DNA of 64,000 nucleotides from Micromonospora sediminicola (GCF_900089585.1 NZ_FLRH01000004.1:551001-615000); one strand, 5' to 3'; shown: positions 1 to 8,921, numbered from the stretch's first letter. Numbers and translations: made by a program. Notes: generated by a model from the sequence alone, not told the origin.

Positions 1-128
1 GCTGGTCAGCGGTCGCTTCGACGGCCGGTGCGCCGGCCGCCGCAGGCCGGTGGCCGGCCCGCCCGGCCATGCGCCGCCGCCCGTCAGGGCTCCCCGTCCC
101 TCCCGGAGTGTGCTCTAATTACCGGCGT

Positions 129-148
129 CGATGTTTGCGATAACATCG
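129..148. promoter_or_regulatory. LacI-type operator candidate upstream of GH43
   Basis: CGATGTT and AACATCG form perfect 7-bp inverted arms around the six bases TGCGAT, with CG at the centre. This is the geometry of LacI-family sugar regulators. The right half (CGATAAC) recurs in the palindrome before the esterase gene at 7295. The regulator is not in the window. Confidence 0.6.
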
Positions 149-246
149 GTGACCGGCAGGCCACCACCGTCGGCACTTCCGACCCCACCGCCTGCACGAT
201 CTCCGTCCCGAGATCGTGGTTCCAGCGGTTGAGTCGACGCCGCGAC

Positions 247-260
247 TGTTAGCGTTTCCA
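247..260. promoter_or_regulatory. Second, weaker operator-like site before GH43
   Basis: TGTTAGCGTTTCCA keeps the left half-site and central CG of a TGTTAGCGCTAACA-type palindrome but diverges in the right half. It may be an auxiliary LacI-family site. On its own the match could be chance. Confidence 0.3.
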
Positions 261-337
261 TCGACGGCAATCCACCACCCGCGAGGCTTCTCGCCGGCAC
301 GGACGGTCCGGGAGCCCCGCGTACCCGAGGAGCCGTC

Positions 338-2179
338 ATGGTCATCTCCCGTCTCCGGCCCGGCCGGGCCGGACGCTCCCATCCGCTCGCCGCGCCCGCC
401 GCGGCCGACCCGGCCGCCGGCGGTCCGGGGCGACGGAGAGCCACGTCAGCCCGGTCCCGGCATCGGACCAGGCGCCGGATCGCCCTGGTCGCCAGCCTGC
501 TCGCCCTGGTGGGGTTGTTCCCGGCGATCGCCCGGGCCGACAACCCCATCGTGCAGACGATCTACACGGCCGATCCGGCACCGCTGGTCCACAACGGCCG
601 GGTCTACCTCTACACCGGCCACGACGAGGACAACTCGACCTGGTTCACCATGAAGGAGTGGCGGGTCTTCTCGTCCGACGACATGGTGAACTGGACCGAC
701 CACGGCTCCCCGCTCAACATCGCCAGCTTCAGCTGGGCCAAGTCCGACGCGTGGGCCGGCCAGGCGGTCTACCGCAACGGCAAGTTCTACTGGTACGTGC
801 CGATGACGGTGCGGGCGACCGGCCAGATGGGCATCGGCGTGGCGGTCTCGGACAGCCCGACCGGCCCGTTCCGGGACGCGATCGGACGCCCGCTGGTGAG
901 CAACGGCGAGATCGACCCCACCGTGTTCATCGACGACGACGGCCAGGCGTACCTCTACTGGGGCAACCCGCGCCTGTGGTACGTGAAGCTGAACGCGGAC
1001 ATGACCTCGTACTCGGGCAGCCCCACGCAGATCCCGCTGACCACGGCGGGCTTCGGCACCCGGACCGGGGACGCGAACCGGCCGACCCTCTTCGAGGAGG
1101 GGCCCTGGGTCTACAAGCGCAACGGCCTCTACTACCTGGTCTACGCGGCCAAGTGCTGCTCGGAGTTCATCGCCTATTCCACCGCGCCCGGCCCGTTGGG
1201 GCCGTGGACCTACCGCGGAACGGTGATGCCCACCCAGGGCAGCAGCTTCACCAACCACCCCGGGATCGTCGACTTCAAGGGCGGTTCGTACTTCTTCTAC
1301 CACAACGGGGCACTACCGGGCGGGGGCGGCTTCACCCGCTCCGTGGCGGTGGAGAAGTTCTCCTACGGCGCGGACGGTTCCATCCCGACGATCAGCATGT
1401 CCACCGCCGGTGCCCCGCAGGTCGGCACGCTGAACCCGTACGTCCGGCAGGAGGCCGAGACGATCGCCTGGGGCTCCGGGGTGGAGACCGAGCCGAGCAG
1501 CGCCGGCGGGATGAACGTCGGGTGGATCGACAACGGGGACTACATCAAGGTCAAGGGCGTGGCTTTCGGCACCGGCGCGGCCTCGTACACCGCCCGGGTG
1601 GCCTCGGCCGCCGGCGGGGGCACCATCGAGGTCCGCCTCGACAGCGCCACCGGCACCGTGGTGGGCACCTGCCGGGTGTCCGGCACCGGGGGGTGGCAGA
1701 CCTGGACCGACACCACGTGCGCGGTCAGCGGCGCCACCGGCACCCACGACCTCTACCTGCGGTTCACCGGCGGCAGCGGCTCGCTGTTCAACCTCGACCA
1801 CTGGCGGTTCACCCCGACCGGCGGCGGCACGCCGACCAGCCCACCGCCGACGACCCCGCCGCCCACCACCCCGCCGCCGACCACCGACGCCTGCACCGCG
1901 AGCTACCGCACCACCAGCACCTGGTCCGGTGGCTTCCAGGGCGAGGTGACCGTCACGGCCGGCGCCGCGGCGATCAACGGTTGGACCGTGGGCTGGAGCC
2001 TGGCCGCCGGGCAGAGCGTCAGTCAGATCTGGGGCGGCACGTTGAGCACCAGCGGCTCCGCCGCAACCGTGCGCAACGTGTCCTACAACGGCTCCGTGCC
2101 CGCCGCCGGCTCGACCACGTTCGGCTTCCTGGCGAACGGCTCCCCGTCGACGCCGTCCCTGACCTGCACCAGTCCCTGA
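338..2179 (+). CDS. Secreted GH43 glycoside hydrolase with CBM6 and CBM2
   Basis: This 613-residue enzyme probably acts outside the cell on arabinoxylan or a related hemicellulose. A long basic N-region and a hydrophobic core end in AIARA-D, giving signal cleavage near residue 67. A five-bladed GH43 domain follows (about 68-360) with the expected base Asp in TADPAPLV, modulator Asp in EIDPTVF and acid Glu in EEGPWVYK. A CBM6 (about 370-492), a Pro-Thr linker and a C-terminal cellulose-binding CBM2 (about 518-613) complete it. GAGGAG precedes the ATG. It is co-transcribed with the SGNH gene 12 bases downstream. Family and domains are clear; the exact substrate (arabinofuranosidase or xylosidase) is not. 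Confidence 0.93.
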   Translation: MVISRLRPGRAGRSHPLAAPAAADPAAGGPGRRRATSARSRHRTRRRIALVASLLALVGLFPAIARADNPIVQTIYTADPAPLVHNGRVYLYTGHDEDNSTWFTMKEWRVFSSDDMVNWTDHGSPLNIASFSWAKSDAWAGQAVYRNGKFYWYVPMTVRATGQMGIGVAVSDSPTGPFRDAIGRPLVSNGEIDPTVFIDDDGQAYLYWGNPRLWYVKLNADMTSYSGSPTQIPLTTAGFGTRTGDANRPTLFEEGPWVYKRNGLYYLVYAAKCCSEFIAYSTAPGPLGPWTYRGTVMPTQGSSFTNHPGIVDFKGGSYFFYHNGALPGGGGFTRSVAVEKFSYGADGSIPTISMSTAGAPQVGTLNPYVRQEAETIAWGSGVETEPSSAGGMNVGWIDNGDYIKVKGVAFGTGAASYTARVASAAGGGTIEVRLDSATGTVVGTCRVSGTGGWQTWTDTTCAVSGATGTHDLYLRFTGGSGSLFNLDHWRFTPTGGGTPTSPPPTTPPPTTPPPTTDACTASYRTTSTWSGGFQGEVTVTAGAAAINGWTVGWSLAAGQSVSQIWGGTLSTSGSAATVRNVSYNGSVPAAGSTTFGFLANGSPSTPSLTCTSP

Positions 2180-2191
2180 GGAGGAACAGTC

Positions 2192-3307
2192 ATGCGAACG
2201 AGGGCAGGAGCGTGGCTCGCCGCGCTGGCCATGATGGTCGCCGGCCTGCTGGTCCCGGCCGGTCCGGCGGGCGCGGAGTCCAACGGTGGGGTCCGGGTGA
2301 TGCCGCTGGGTGACTCGATCACCGAGGGCACCCAGGTCCCCGGCGGCTACCGGATCGGACTGTGGCAGCGGCTCGCCGGTGCCGGCTACCGGGTCGACCT
2401 GGTCGGTTCCCAGTTCAACGGGCCGGGCAACCTCGGCGACCACGACCACGAGGGTCACCCCGGCTGGCGGATCGACCAGATCGACGCGAACATCACCGGC
2501 TGGCTGAACAACTACCGGCCGCGCACCGTGTTGCTGCACATCGGCACCAACGACATCCTCCAGAACTACAACGTCGCCGGCGCGCCGAACCGGCTCTCCG
2601 CGCTGATCGACCGCATCACCACGACCGCGCCCGACGCCGACGTTTTCGTGGCCCAGATCATCCCGCTGGCCAACCCGGGCCAGGAGTCGGCGGTACGCAC
2701 GTTCAACGCCGCCGTCCCCGGCATCGTCCAGGCCAAGGTGAACGCCGGCCGGCGCGTCCACCTGGTCGACCAGCACTCGGCGCTGACCACCGCCGACCTG
2801 ATCGACGGCGTCCACCCGACCGCCACCGGCTACGACAAGATGGCCGCCGTCTGGTACCGCGCGCTCCAGTCGGTGTCCGGCAGCATCGGTACGCCGGGCA
2901 GCGGCGGGAGCACCTACCAGAACGTGCAGGTGGTGAACACCGGCTCGGGCCGGTGTCTGGACGTGCCGAACGGCAGCACCACCAACGGCACCGCGGTGCA
3001 GCTCTACGACTGCTGGGGCGGCACCCCGCAGCGCTGGACCTACACCTCCGCCAAGCAGTTGCAGGTGCTGGGCGGCAAGTGCCTGGACGCCAGCGGGCGG
3101 GGCACCGCCAACGGCACCAGCGTGATCGTCTGGGACTGCACCGGTCAGGCCAACCAGCAGTGGAACCTGAACGCGAACGGCACGATCAGCGGGGTCCAGT
3201 CGGGGCGCTGCCTGGACGCCGCCAACTACGGCACCGCCAACGGCACGCGGATCAACCTCTGGGACTGTCACGGCGGCGCCAACCAGCAGTGGAGCATCCG
3301 CGCCTGA
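2192..3307 (+). CDS. Secreted SGNH/GDSL esterase with RICIN (CBM13) domain
   Basis: 371 residues. After a signal peptide (residues 1-28, cut near AGAES) comes an SGNH hydrolase: block I MPLGDSITEG with Ser42, block III HIGTND and block V DGVHPT. These carry the catalytic Ser, Asn and Asp/His. Residues about 240-371 form a beta-trefoil ricin-type lectin with three QxW repeats (PQRW, NQQW, NQQW). It likely de-esterifies (for example deacetylates) xylan while bound to it. GGAGGAA lies seven bases before the ATG and the GH43 stop is 12 bases upstream, so the two form an operon. It converges on the next gene with a four-base gap. Confidence 0.92.
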   Translation: MRTRAGAWLAALAMMVAGLLVPAGPAGAESNGGVRVMPLGDSITEGTQVPGGYRIGLWQRLAGAGYRVDLVGSQFNGPGNLGDHDHEGHPGWRIDQIDANITGWLNNYRPRTVLLHIGTNDILQNYNVAGAPNRLSALIDRITTTAPDADVFVAQIIPLANPGQESAVRTFNAAVPGIVQAKVNAGRRVHLVDQHSALTTADLIDGVHPTATGYDKMAAVWYRALQSVSGSIGTPGSGGSTYQNVQVVNTGSGRCLDVPNGSTTNGTAVQLYDCWGGTPQRWTYTSAKQLQVLGGKCLDASGRGTANGTSVIVWDCTGQANQQWNLNANGTISGVQSGRCLDAANYGTANGTRINLWDCHGGANQQWSIRA

Positions 3308-3311
3308 CGCG

Positions 3312-3911
3312 TCAGAACCGCTGGGTGTTGCGCAGCGCCACCCGCAGGTTCTCGCCGATGTCGCGGGTCAGCGGGTCGTCCGGGCCGAACGCCCGGGCGG
3401 CCCGCTCGTAGCTGGACCGCAGCAGGTCCAGCGCGGCTGCGGCGTCGCCGGCCATGAACAGCGAGACGCCGAGCGTCTTGGCGGTGGCGAGGGTCTGCGG
3501 GTGGTCCTGGCCGAGCCTGCGCCGCTGGCGGCGCAGCGTGTCCTCCAGCACCGGCAGGCCCTCGCCCCACTGGTGCATGACCACCAGCGCGCACCCGAGG
3601 TTGTAGGCGTAGACCAGCGTGACCGGGTCGCCTGCGCCCAGGCCGGCCGCGGCCCGGTGGTGAGCCTCCCGGTGCCGCTGCGCCGACTCGCCGAGCCGAC
3701 GCAGGCGGAACAGCGCCGACCCCCACCGGTCCAGGGTGCGCAGCGTCTCGGGGTGGGCCGGGCCGAGCTGCCGCTCGCAGTCGGCGAACAGTGTGCGCCA
3801 GGCGCGCTCGGCGGCCGCGTACTGGCCGGCCTCGAAGAGGGCCAGGCCGGAACGCGCGCGCCGCTCCAGGTCGGCGGGGATCGGTCGAGATCGGGACGGC
3901 AGGAATCTCAC
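3312..3911 (-). CDS. Tetratricopeptide repeat protein
   Basis: 199 residues with a GTG start after GGAGGAG. Sequences such as GLALFEAGQYAAAERAW and LGPAHPETLRTLDRWGSALF are TPR helix pairs of the kind found in actinobacterial NB-ARC and AfsR-like proteins, where HPxTL motifs repeat. There is no enzymatic domain, signal peptide or membrane segment. It probably acts as a cytosolic protein-protein scaffold and could be a detached TPR module. The partner is unknown. Confidence 0.75.
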   Translation of the reverse strand: MRFLPSRSRPIPADLERRARSGLALFEAGQYAAAERAWRTLFADCERQLGPAHPETLRTLDRWGSALFRLRRLGESAQRHREAHHRAAAGLGAGDPVTLVYAYNLGCALVVMHQWGEGLPVLEDTLRRQRRRLGQDHPQTLATAKTLGVSLFMAGDAAAALDLLRSSYERAARAFGPDDPLTRDIGENLRVALRNTQRF

Positions 3912-4011
3912 GGCTCCTCCTCCGGTCGGTCACCTCGCTGCGGCCGCCCCGACTCTATCGATGAATGTCTACCCTGGGTGGCGCACCGGACACGCGGCGC
4001 CGCCGAGGTGG

Positions 4012-4887
4012 TCAGCCCGCCGGTGCGCCGATCGCGTCCAGCTCGGCGAGCGCGTCGGCGGGCAGGTCCAACGCCGCGCCGGCGACGTTCTCGCGCAGGT
4101 GCGCGACCGAGGACGTGCCGGGGATGAGCAGGATGTTCGGCGACCGGTGCAGCAGCCAGGCGAGCGCGACGGCCATCGGCGTGCTCCCCAACCGCTTCGC
4201 GACCCGGTCCAGGACATCCGACTGCAAGGGCGAGAAGCCGCCCAGCGGGAAGTACGGCACGTACGCGATGCCCTGCCGGGCGGTGCTGTCGACCACCTCG
4301 TCGTCGTCGCGGTGGGCCAGGTTGTAGAAGTTCTGCACGCACACCACCGGGGCGATCGACTGCGCCTCGGCCAGCTGCTCCGCGGTGACCGTGCTCAACC
4401 CCAGGTGCCGGATCAGCCCCTGGTCGCGCAGCTCGACGAGCGCGCCGAACTGTTCGGCGATCGAGCCGGGCTCGGGTGCGTCGAGGCCACCGACCCGCAG
4501 GTTCACCACGTCCAGCGCCGGCAGGCCGAGGCGACGCAGGTTGTCGTGCACCTGTTGGGTCAGCTCGGCCGGGGTGCGGGCGTGCGGCCATCCGCCCTGC
4601 TCGTCCCGGCGGGCGCCGACCTTGGTGACGATGTGCAGGTCGTCGGGGTACGGCGCGAGCGCCTCCCGGATGATCTCGTTGGTGACGTGCGGGCCGTAGA
4701 AGTCCGCCGTGTCGATGTGCCGGATGCCCAGCTCGACGGCGGTCCGCAGGACGGCGACGGCGGCGTCGCGGTCGCGGGGTGGCCCGAACACGCCCGGGCC
4801 CGCCAACTGCATGGCGCCGTAGCCGACCCGGGTGAGGGTGAGGTCCCCGACCTGGTAGGTGCCGCCGGGGAGCTTGTCGCCGGTCAT
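4012..4887 (-). CDS. Aldo/keto reductase
   Basis: 291-residue NADPH-dependent oxidoreductase with a TIM barrel. The conserved Asp and Tyr lie in HIDTADFYGPHV and the Lys in IVTKVG. The usual catalytic His is replaced by Asn in DVVNLRVGG, as in one known bacterial AKR subgroup. The start is the ATG preceded by GGAAGGG; the open frame extends far upstream, but that part is antisense to the PPOX gene. It is divergent from 5074. The substrate is unknown. Confidence 0.88.
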   Translation of the reverse strand: MTGDKLPGGTYQVGDLTLTRVGYGAMQLAGPGVFGPPRDRDAAVAVLRTAVELGIRHIDTADFYGPHVTNEIIREALAPYPDDLHIVTKVGARRDEQGGWPHARTPAELTQQVHDNLRRLGLPALDVVNLRVGGLDAPEPGSIAEQFGALVELRDQGLIRHLGLSTVTAEQLAEAQSIAPVVCVQNFYNLAHRDDDEVVDSTARQGIAYVPYFPLGGFSPLQSDVLDRVAKRLGSTPMAVALAWLLHRSPNILLIPGTSSVAHLRENVAGAALDLPADALAELDAIGAPAG

Positions 4888-5073
4888 GGGTTCCCTTCCG
4901 CGCGCCGGAGTCTCCGGCCGCACCCCGAACGGTGCCCGCCGGCGGCCGGCGCAACCAGGCACCACCGATCCCAGGATGGGCGGAGCCAGGACGGGCGGCT
5001 GCCGCGCATCCCCGGCGGCGGGCCCGGCCGGTCCGTACAGTGCGAAGACAGCACCGTCGCGAAGAGGAGAGCC

Positions 5074-5493
5074 ATGTCCAAGCCGCCGCTGCCCGAGCCC
5101 GCCGTCGCCATGCTGCGCAAGCCGAACCCCGCCGTCATCGCCACCCTGCGCCCCGACGGTCAACCGGTCTCCGCGGCCACCTGGTACCTGTGGGACGACG
5201 GCCGGATCCTGGTGAACATGGACGAGGGCCGTCGCCGGCTGGGCCACCTGCGCAACGACCCCCGGGTCACCCTGACCGTGCTGGACGAGCAGGGCTGGTA
5301 CACCCACCTGAGCATCATCGGGCACGTGGCCGAGCTGCGCGACGACGCGGACCTGGCGGACATCGACCGACTCGCCCGGCACTACACCGGCAACCCCTAC
5401 CCGCGTCGTGAGCGGGCCCGGGTCAGCGCGCTGATCGAGGTCGACCGCTGGCACGGGTGGGGTGAGCTGAAGGACAACAGCCAGGTCGGCTGA
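5074..5493 (+). CDS. PPOX-class (F420- or FMN-dependent) oxidoreductase
   Basis: 139 residues with the split-barrel flavin-reductase fold of the pyridoxamine-phosphate oxidase-like family. The N-terminal pattern NPAVIATLRPDGQPVS and the later RVTLTVLD and DRWHGWGE segments are typical of the actinobacterial TIGR03618 F420-binding group. It probably reduces an unidentified small molecule with F420H2. AAGAGGAGA precedes the ATG and a TACAGT -10-like element lies at 5036-5041. Confidence 0.85.
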   Translation: MSKPPLPEPAVAMLRKPNPAVIATLRPDGQPVSAATWYLWDDGRILVNMDEGRRRLGHLRNDPRVTLTVLDEQGWYTHLSIIGHVAELRDDADLADIDRLARHYTGNPYPRRERARVSALIEVDRWHGWGELKDNSQVG

Positions 5494-5530
5494 GCCCCGG
5501 ATGTCCGACCGGTGCGGAACACTGGCGGGC

Positions 5531-6121
5531 ATGGCTGACCTGGGCGACGTGAAGGACGCACTGCACCTCTACCTGCGGGAGACCCGCGAGGATCTGATCT
5601 GGAAGCTCGACGGGCTGAGCGAACGCGACGCCCGGCTCCCCCGCACCGCGACCGGCAACAACCTGCTGGGCATCGTGAAGCACTGCCTCAACGTGGAGGC
5701 CGGCTACTTCGGGCCGACCTTCGGCCGGCAGTTCCCCACCCCCGGCGAGCTGGTCCCGATGGAGGCGTACGACGCGGATCCGCAGGCCGACTGGTACGCG
5801 CGGGAGGACGAGACCAAGGACGGTCTGATCGACCTCTACCGCCGGGTCGCGGCGTTCGCCGACGAGACGATCGGCCAGCTCCCGCTGGACGCGCCGGGGC
5901 AGGTGCCGTGGTGGCGACCCGGCCGGCAGGCCGTGACGCTGCACCGGATCATCACCCACGTCACCGTGGACCTCGCCCGGCACGCCGGCCACGCCGACAT
6001 CCTGCGGGAGCAGCTCGACACGGCGATCGGCCTGCGGGAGGCCAACACCAACGTCCCCGACGAGTACGACTGGCCCGCGTACGTCGGCAGGTTGACCACC
6101 CTGGCGGACCGGTTCGCCTAG
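5531..6121 (+). CDS. DinB/DUF664 family protein
   Basis: 196 residues from the ATG at 5531; an in-frame ATG lies 30 bases earlier. The four-helix DinB fold is indicated by KHCLNVEAGYF, DETKDGLIDLYRR and the C-terminal HAGHADILREQLD, which together supply the three-His metal site. Relatives are mycothiol- or bacillithiol-dependent thiol transferases. It is the first of three DinB-like genes in the window and closely resembles the IS-enclosed one at 18754. Confidence 0.85.
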   Translation: MADLGDVKDALHLYLRETREDLIWKLDGLSERDARLPRTATGNNLLGIVKHCLNVEAGYFGPTFGRQFPTPGELVPMEAYDADPQADWYAREDETKDGLIDLYRRVAAFADETIGQLPLDAPGQVPWWRPGRQAVTLHRIITHVTVDLARHAGHADILREQLDTAIGLREANTNVPDEYDWPAYVGRLTTLADRFA

Positions 6122-6165
6122 GAAATCGGCTGGCGTGCCCGGCGGGGCTGGGTCACTCTGGCGGG

Positions 6166-6735
6166 GTGATCCTCATCCAGCGGGTTCGGGTCCGGTGGCC
6201 GGCCGCGGCGCGCGGCGCGCCGGCCGCGAACGCCCGGCGCGGCCTCAACCAGCCGGTGGCACTGCCCCGGGAGCTGCCGGAGGCCGAGGTGGTGATCCAC
6301 GACGTCCTTCTCGACGAGGCGGACGGCTACGCACCCCGGCACGAGGTGCTGGCCGGCAGCCCGGGTCGCGCGCACGCCGTCGGTCTGTGGCTCAGCCGCC
6401 GGGAGGTGACGGTCGGCGTCGACCGGCTGCCCACCTGGGCGGCCTACCCGCACCCCCGCGCGTCGACCCACCTGTTCGCGCTCGCGCCGGGTCAGGTGGG
6501 CCGCTACCGGGCCAACTTCCGGTTCACCGGCTGCTCGTGCAGCCCGAGCTGGTACTTCGAGGACTGGGTCGTGCACGTCAGCCACGGCTGGGTGCACCGT
6601 GACCACTTCGAGCGGGGCCAGCCGGAGCGCGACCTCGACCACCGCGTGCACCTCTACGGCGGGACGGGCCGCCCGGCACGCCGGCCGTGCCCGCCCGCGC
6701 TCAGCGGGGTGTCAGGAGCCCTCGTCCGGCCATGA
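6166..6735 (+). CDS. Hypothetical protein
   Basis: 189 residues with a GTG start, no recognised domain and no signal peptide. Conserved-looking stretches include DVLLDEADGYAPRHEVL and a FRFTGCSCSPSWYFEDW core with paired cysteines. The C-terminal 12 codons overlap the 3' end of the convergent gene at 6701. Codon bias and the lack of competing frames support expression. I cannot assign a function. Confidence 0.6.
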   Translation: MILIQRVRVRWPAAARGAPAANARRGLNQPVALPRELPEAEVVIHDVLLDEADGYAPRHEVLAGSPGRAHAVGLWLSRREVTVGVDRLPTWAAYPHPRASTHLFALAPGQVGRYRANFRFTGCSCSPSWYFEDWVVHVSHGWVHRDHFERGQPERDLDHRVHLYGGTGRPARRPCPPALSGVSGALVRP

Positions 6736-7198
6736 AGGCGCGCAACGTCTCGTCGTCGCCGGCGGACATCAGCCGGCGCGGGATCACGGTGGCCGGCATC
6801 CGGCCGACGTAGACGATCCAGAACTCCGGCGTCTCCTCGACCCGGGCCACGCCGTCCCAGGCGATGCCGCCGGACTCCGAGCCGCTGCGCATCATGATGT
6901 TGTCGTCGGTGATGTCGTAGCCGCCCTCGACGGCGTAGCCGGCGGAGCGGCGTCGGGCCCGCCACCGCACCCACGGCGCGTAGAGCATCGACAGCACGCC
7001 GCCGACGAGCAGCGCCAGCCAGAGCGTCGTGAACCGGCCGCCCCACCCGGACGTCCGGGCGACGACGAGACCGAGCGCCCCGACCGCCGCCAGCACGGCG
7101 CCGATCCAGCCGAACCGGCGCAGCCGGACGCCGCTGAGCACGGCGGCCACGCGGCCCGGATAGGCGGGGTCGGCCGGGACGGCGAAGCGAATGTGCAC
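6701..7198 (-). CDS. YcxB-like membrane protein
   Basis: 165 residues with a GTG start. Two transmembrane helices (about 30-47 and 58-74) precede a soluble beta-rich C-terminal half that reads like a YcxB/PH-like domain: YDITDDNIMMRSGSESGGIAWDGVARV, then FWIVYVG and VIPRRLM. This arrangement is common for small actinobacterial membrane proteins of unknown role. It overlaps the convergent gene by 35 bases. Confidence 0.65.
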   Translation of the reverse strand: MHIRFAVPADPAYPGRVAAVLSGVRLRRFGWIGAVLAAVGALGLVVARTSGWGGRFTTLWLALLVGGVLSMLYAPWVRWRARRRSAGYAVEGGYDITDDNIMMRSGSESGGIAWDGVARVEETPEFWIVYVGRMPATVIPRRLMSAGDDETLRAFMAGRGLLTPR

Positions 7199-7286
7199 GC
7201 CCGAACGATAACCGCCCGGCGGGCCGCGCCGGCCGCCAGGCGCACCCTGTTATCGCTCACACCTGCACTGCTCGCTGCCCCTGCGG

Positions 7287-7316
7287 TTGAGTATGTTATC
7301 GATAACCTGCTATCTT
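7287..7316 (+). promoter_or_regulatory. Promoter with LacI-type operator in the spacer
   Basis: A -35 like TTGAGT (7287-7292) and a -10 like TATCTT (7311-7316) are 18 bp apart. The perfect 12-bp palindrome GTTATCGATAAC (7295-7306) sits between them, where a bound repressor would exclude polymerase. It shares CGATAAC with the GH43 site at 129-148, suggesting one sugar-responsive regulator. Confidence 0.55.
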
Positions 7317-7323
7317 TTGGCGC

Positions 7324-7345
7324 GGGAGCGCCAGGGCACGCTCCC
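7324..7345. promoter_or_regulatory. Split CebR-like half-sites or leader hairpin
   Basis: GGGAGCG and CGCTCCC, the two halves of a CebR box, face each other across eight bases just downstream of the esterase promoter. They could be a degenerate cellobiose-regulator site or simply a 7-bp RNA hairpin. Confidence 0.3.
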
Positions 7346-7580
7346 GGTCACCCGCCATTCGGCACGGCGCTTCGAGGCACCTGCTCTCGCCGCCCGACCG
7401 ACCGGCCGGTGACCAGTCCGGGCCGATCCGCCGTTGCCAGCCGCCACAGGTGACCGCCGGACGCGTCAGGCCCCGGCCGCACGCCCACGCCTCCACGCCA
7501 CCTCGCGGGCGATCCCGGCAGCGACGGACACCCCTGCGCGCACCGCCGGCACCACACCACCCACGGCACGGAGGCAAGCA

Positions 7581-8876
7581 ATGGTGAAACGTACACAGCT
7601 CCTCTCATCCCTGGCCGCGGCGGCCGTCCTCCTCGCGGCGACCGCCGGCGCGCTGAGCGGCGGCCTCGGCGGAGCGGCGGAGGCCGCGACGAACGGCACG
7701 CTCGCGGCGACCGCGGGCTGCGGCAAGGCCCCCACGCTCACCAGCGGCACCCGCACCATCACCAGCAGCGGACAGAACCGCAGCTACATCCTGCGGATCC
7801 CGGACGGGTACGACCGGAACCGCCCCTACCGGCTGATCTTCGGTTTCCACTGGCTGAACGGCTCGGCGAACAACGTCGCCTCCGCCGGCTACTACGGGCT
7901 CCTGCCGCTGTCGAACAACAGCACGATCTTCGTGGCGCCGCAGGGCATCGACAACGGCTGGGCCAACACCAACGGCCGGGACCTGACGCTCTTCGACGAC
8001 ATCTCCCGCCAGGTCGAGAACGACCTCTGCGTCGACACGACCCAGCGCTTCGCGCTCGGCTGGAGCTACGGCGGGGCGATGAGCTACGCGGTCGCCTGCG
8101 CCCGACCGACGGTCGTCCGCGCGGTCACCGTGCTGTCCGGCGCCAACCTCAGCGGCTGCAACGGCGGCACCCAGCCCGTCGCCTACTTCGGCATCCACGG
8201 CATCTACGACAGCGTGCTGAACATCTCGATGGGCCGGTCCCTGCGCGACACGTTCGTCCGCAACAACGGCTGCACCGCGCAGAGCCCGCGCGAGCCGAGC
8301 CGCGGCAGCCTCACCCACGTCACCACCACCTACGCCGGCTGCCGGGCCGGATACCCCGTGCAGTGGGCCGCCTTCGACGGCGACCACACGCCCAGCCCGG
8401 TCGACGGCTCGTCCAGCCCGAACGACTCCCGGACCTGGACGTCGGCGGAGATCTGGCGGTTCTTCTCCCAGTTCGAGTCCACCACCCCGCCCACCACCAC
8501 CCCGCCGACGACCACCCCGCCGACCACCACTCCCCCGACCACCACGCCGCCCACGACGCCCCCGCCGACCGGCGGCCCCTGCGCGGCCACGTACCGCAGC
8601 GTCAACACCTGGCCGGGCGGCTTCCAGGGCGAGGTCACCGTGGCCAACACCGGTACCGCCACCCTCAACGGCTGGACGGTCCGGCTGAACCTGGCCGGCG
8701 GCCAGGCCATCAGCAGCCTCTGGAGCGGCGTCAACACCGGCACCACCGGCACCGTCGCCGTCCGGAACGCGCCCTACAACGGCACGCTCGCTCCGAACGC
8801 CTCGACGACGTTCGGATTCACCGCAACCGGTGACGGCGCCACCGCGCCGAGCGGCCTGACCTGCACCAGCCCCTGA
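7581..8876 (+). CDS. Secreted CE1-like (feruloyl/acetylxylan) esterase with CBM2
   Basis: 431 residues. A signal peptide (about 1-36) leads into an alpha/beta hydrolase of the Esterase_phd/LpqC group. The oxyanion region is FGFHWLNG, the nucleophile elbow GWSYGG contains Ser162, and a late Asp and His (GIYDS and DGDHTPS) complete the triad. A repetitive Pro-Thr linker (TTPP units) connects to a CBM2 with the usual paired Cys and surface Trp residues. It probably removes feruloyl or acetyl groups from xylan. The ATG has GGAGG nine bases upstream. A perfect hairpin terminator follows. Confidence 0.9.
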   Translation: MVKRTQLLSSLAAAAVLLAATAGALSGGLGGAAEAATNGTLAATAGCGKAPTLTSGTRTITSSGQNRSYILRIPDGYDRNRPYRLIFGFHWLNGSANNVASAGYYGLLPLSNNSTIFVAPQGIDNGWANTNGRDLTLFDDISRQVENDLCVDTTQRFALGWSYGGAMSYAVACARPTVVRAVTVLSGANLSGCNGGTQPVAYFGIHGIYDSVLNISMGRSLRDTFVRNNGCTAQSPREPSRGSLTHVTTTYAGCRAGYPVQWAAFDGDHTPSPVDGSSSPNDSRTWTSAEIWRFFSQFESTTPPTTTPPTTTPPTTTPPTTTPPTTPPPTGGPCAATYRSVNTWPGGFQGEVTVANTGTATLNGWTVRLNLAGGQAISSLWSGVNTGTTGTVAVRNAPYNGTLAPNASTTFGFTATGDGATAPSGLTCTSP

Positions 8877-8883
8877 ACGTGAG

Positions 8884-8916
8884 CCGTCCCCGGTGCCCTG
8901 CGGGCACCGGGGACGG
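8884..8916. terminator. Bidirectional intrinsic-type terminator
   Basis: A 15-bp perfect stem, CCGTCCCCGGTGCCC (8884-8898) with its complement (8902-8916), closes on a 3-base loop between two convergent genes. There is no T-run, as is common in high-GC actinobacteria. Confidence 0.85.
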
Positions 8917-8921
8917 GTCAC

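Larger units (their letters stand above)
1..337. promoter_or_regulatory. Upstream region of the GH43 operon, no gene
   Basis: I find no convincing coding frame here. The stretch holds two LacI-type operator candidates (129-148 and 247-260, listed separately) and ends in a ribosome binding site, GAGGAG, six bases before the start of the GH43 gene. It most likely contains the promoter and controls for the GH43/SGNH pair. Confidence 0.6.
7199..7580. promoter_or_regulatory. Long regulatory leader of the esterase gene
   Basis: No gene is visible. It holds a promoter with a GTTATCGATAAC palindrome in its spacer (7287-7316), a partial repeat TGTTATCGCTCAC (7248-7260), another CGATAAC (7206-7212) and a GGGAGCG/CGCTCCC inverted pair (7324-7345). 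From the -10 to the ATG the leader is about 260 bases. Confidence 0.55.

Noticed and set aside
658..2313. Long plus-strand open frame overlapping the GH43 gene
   Set aside because: Arg/Gly/Pro/His-rich shadow of a high-GC gene. The other frame has clear GH43, CBM6 and CBM2 domains.
1313..3271. 652-codon minus-strand frame opposite GH43 and SGNH genes
   Set aside because: Antisense shadow with low-complexity composition and no start signal.
8480..8575. Tandem repeat as CRISPR or satellite
   Set aside because: It encodes the Pro-Thr linker of the esterase, in frame.
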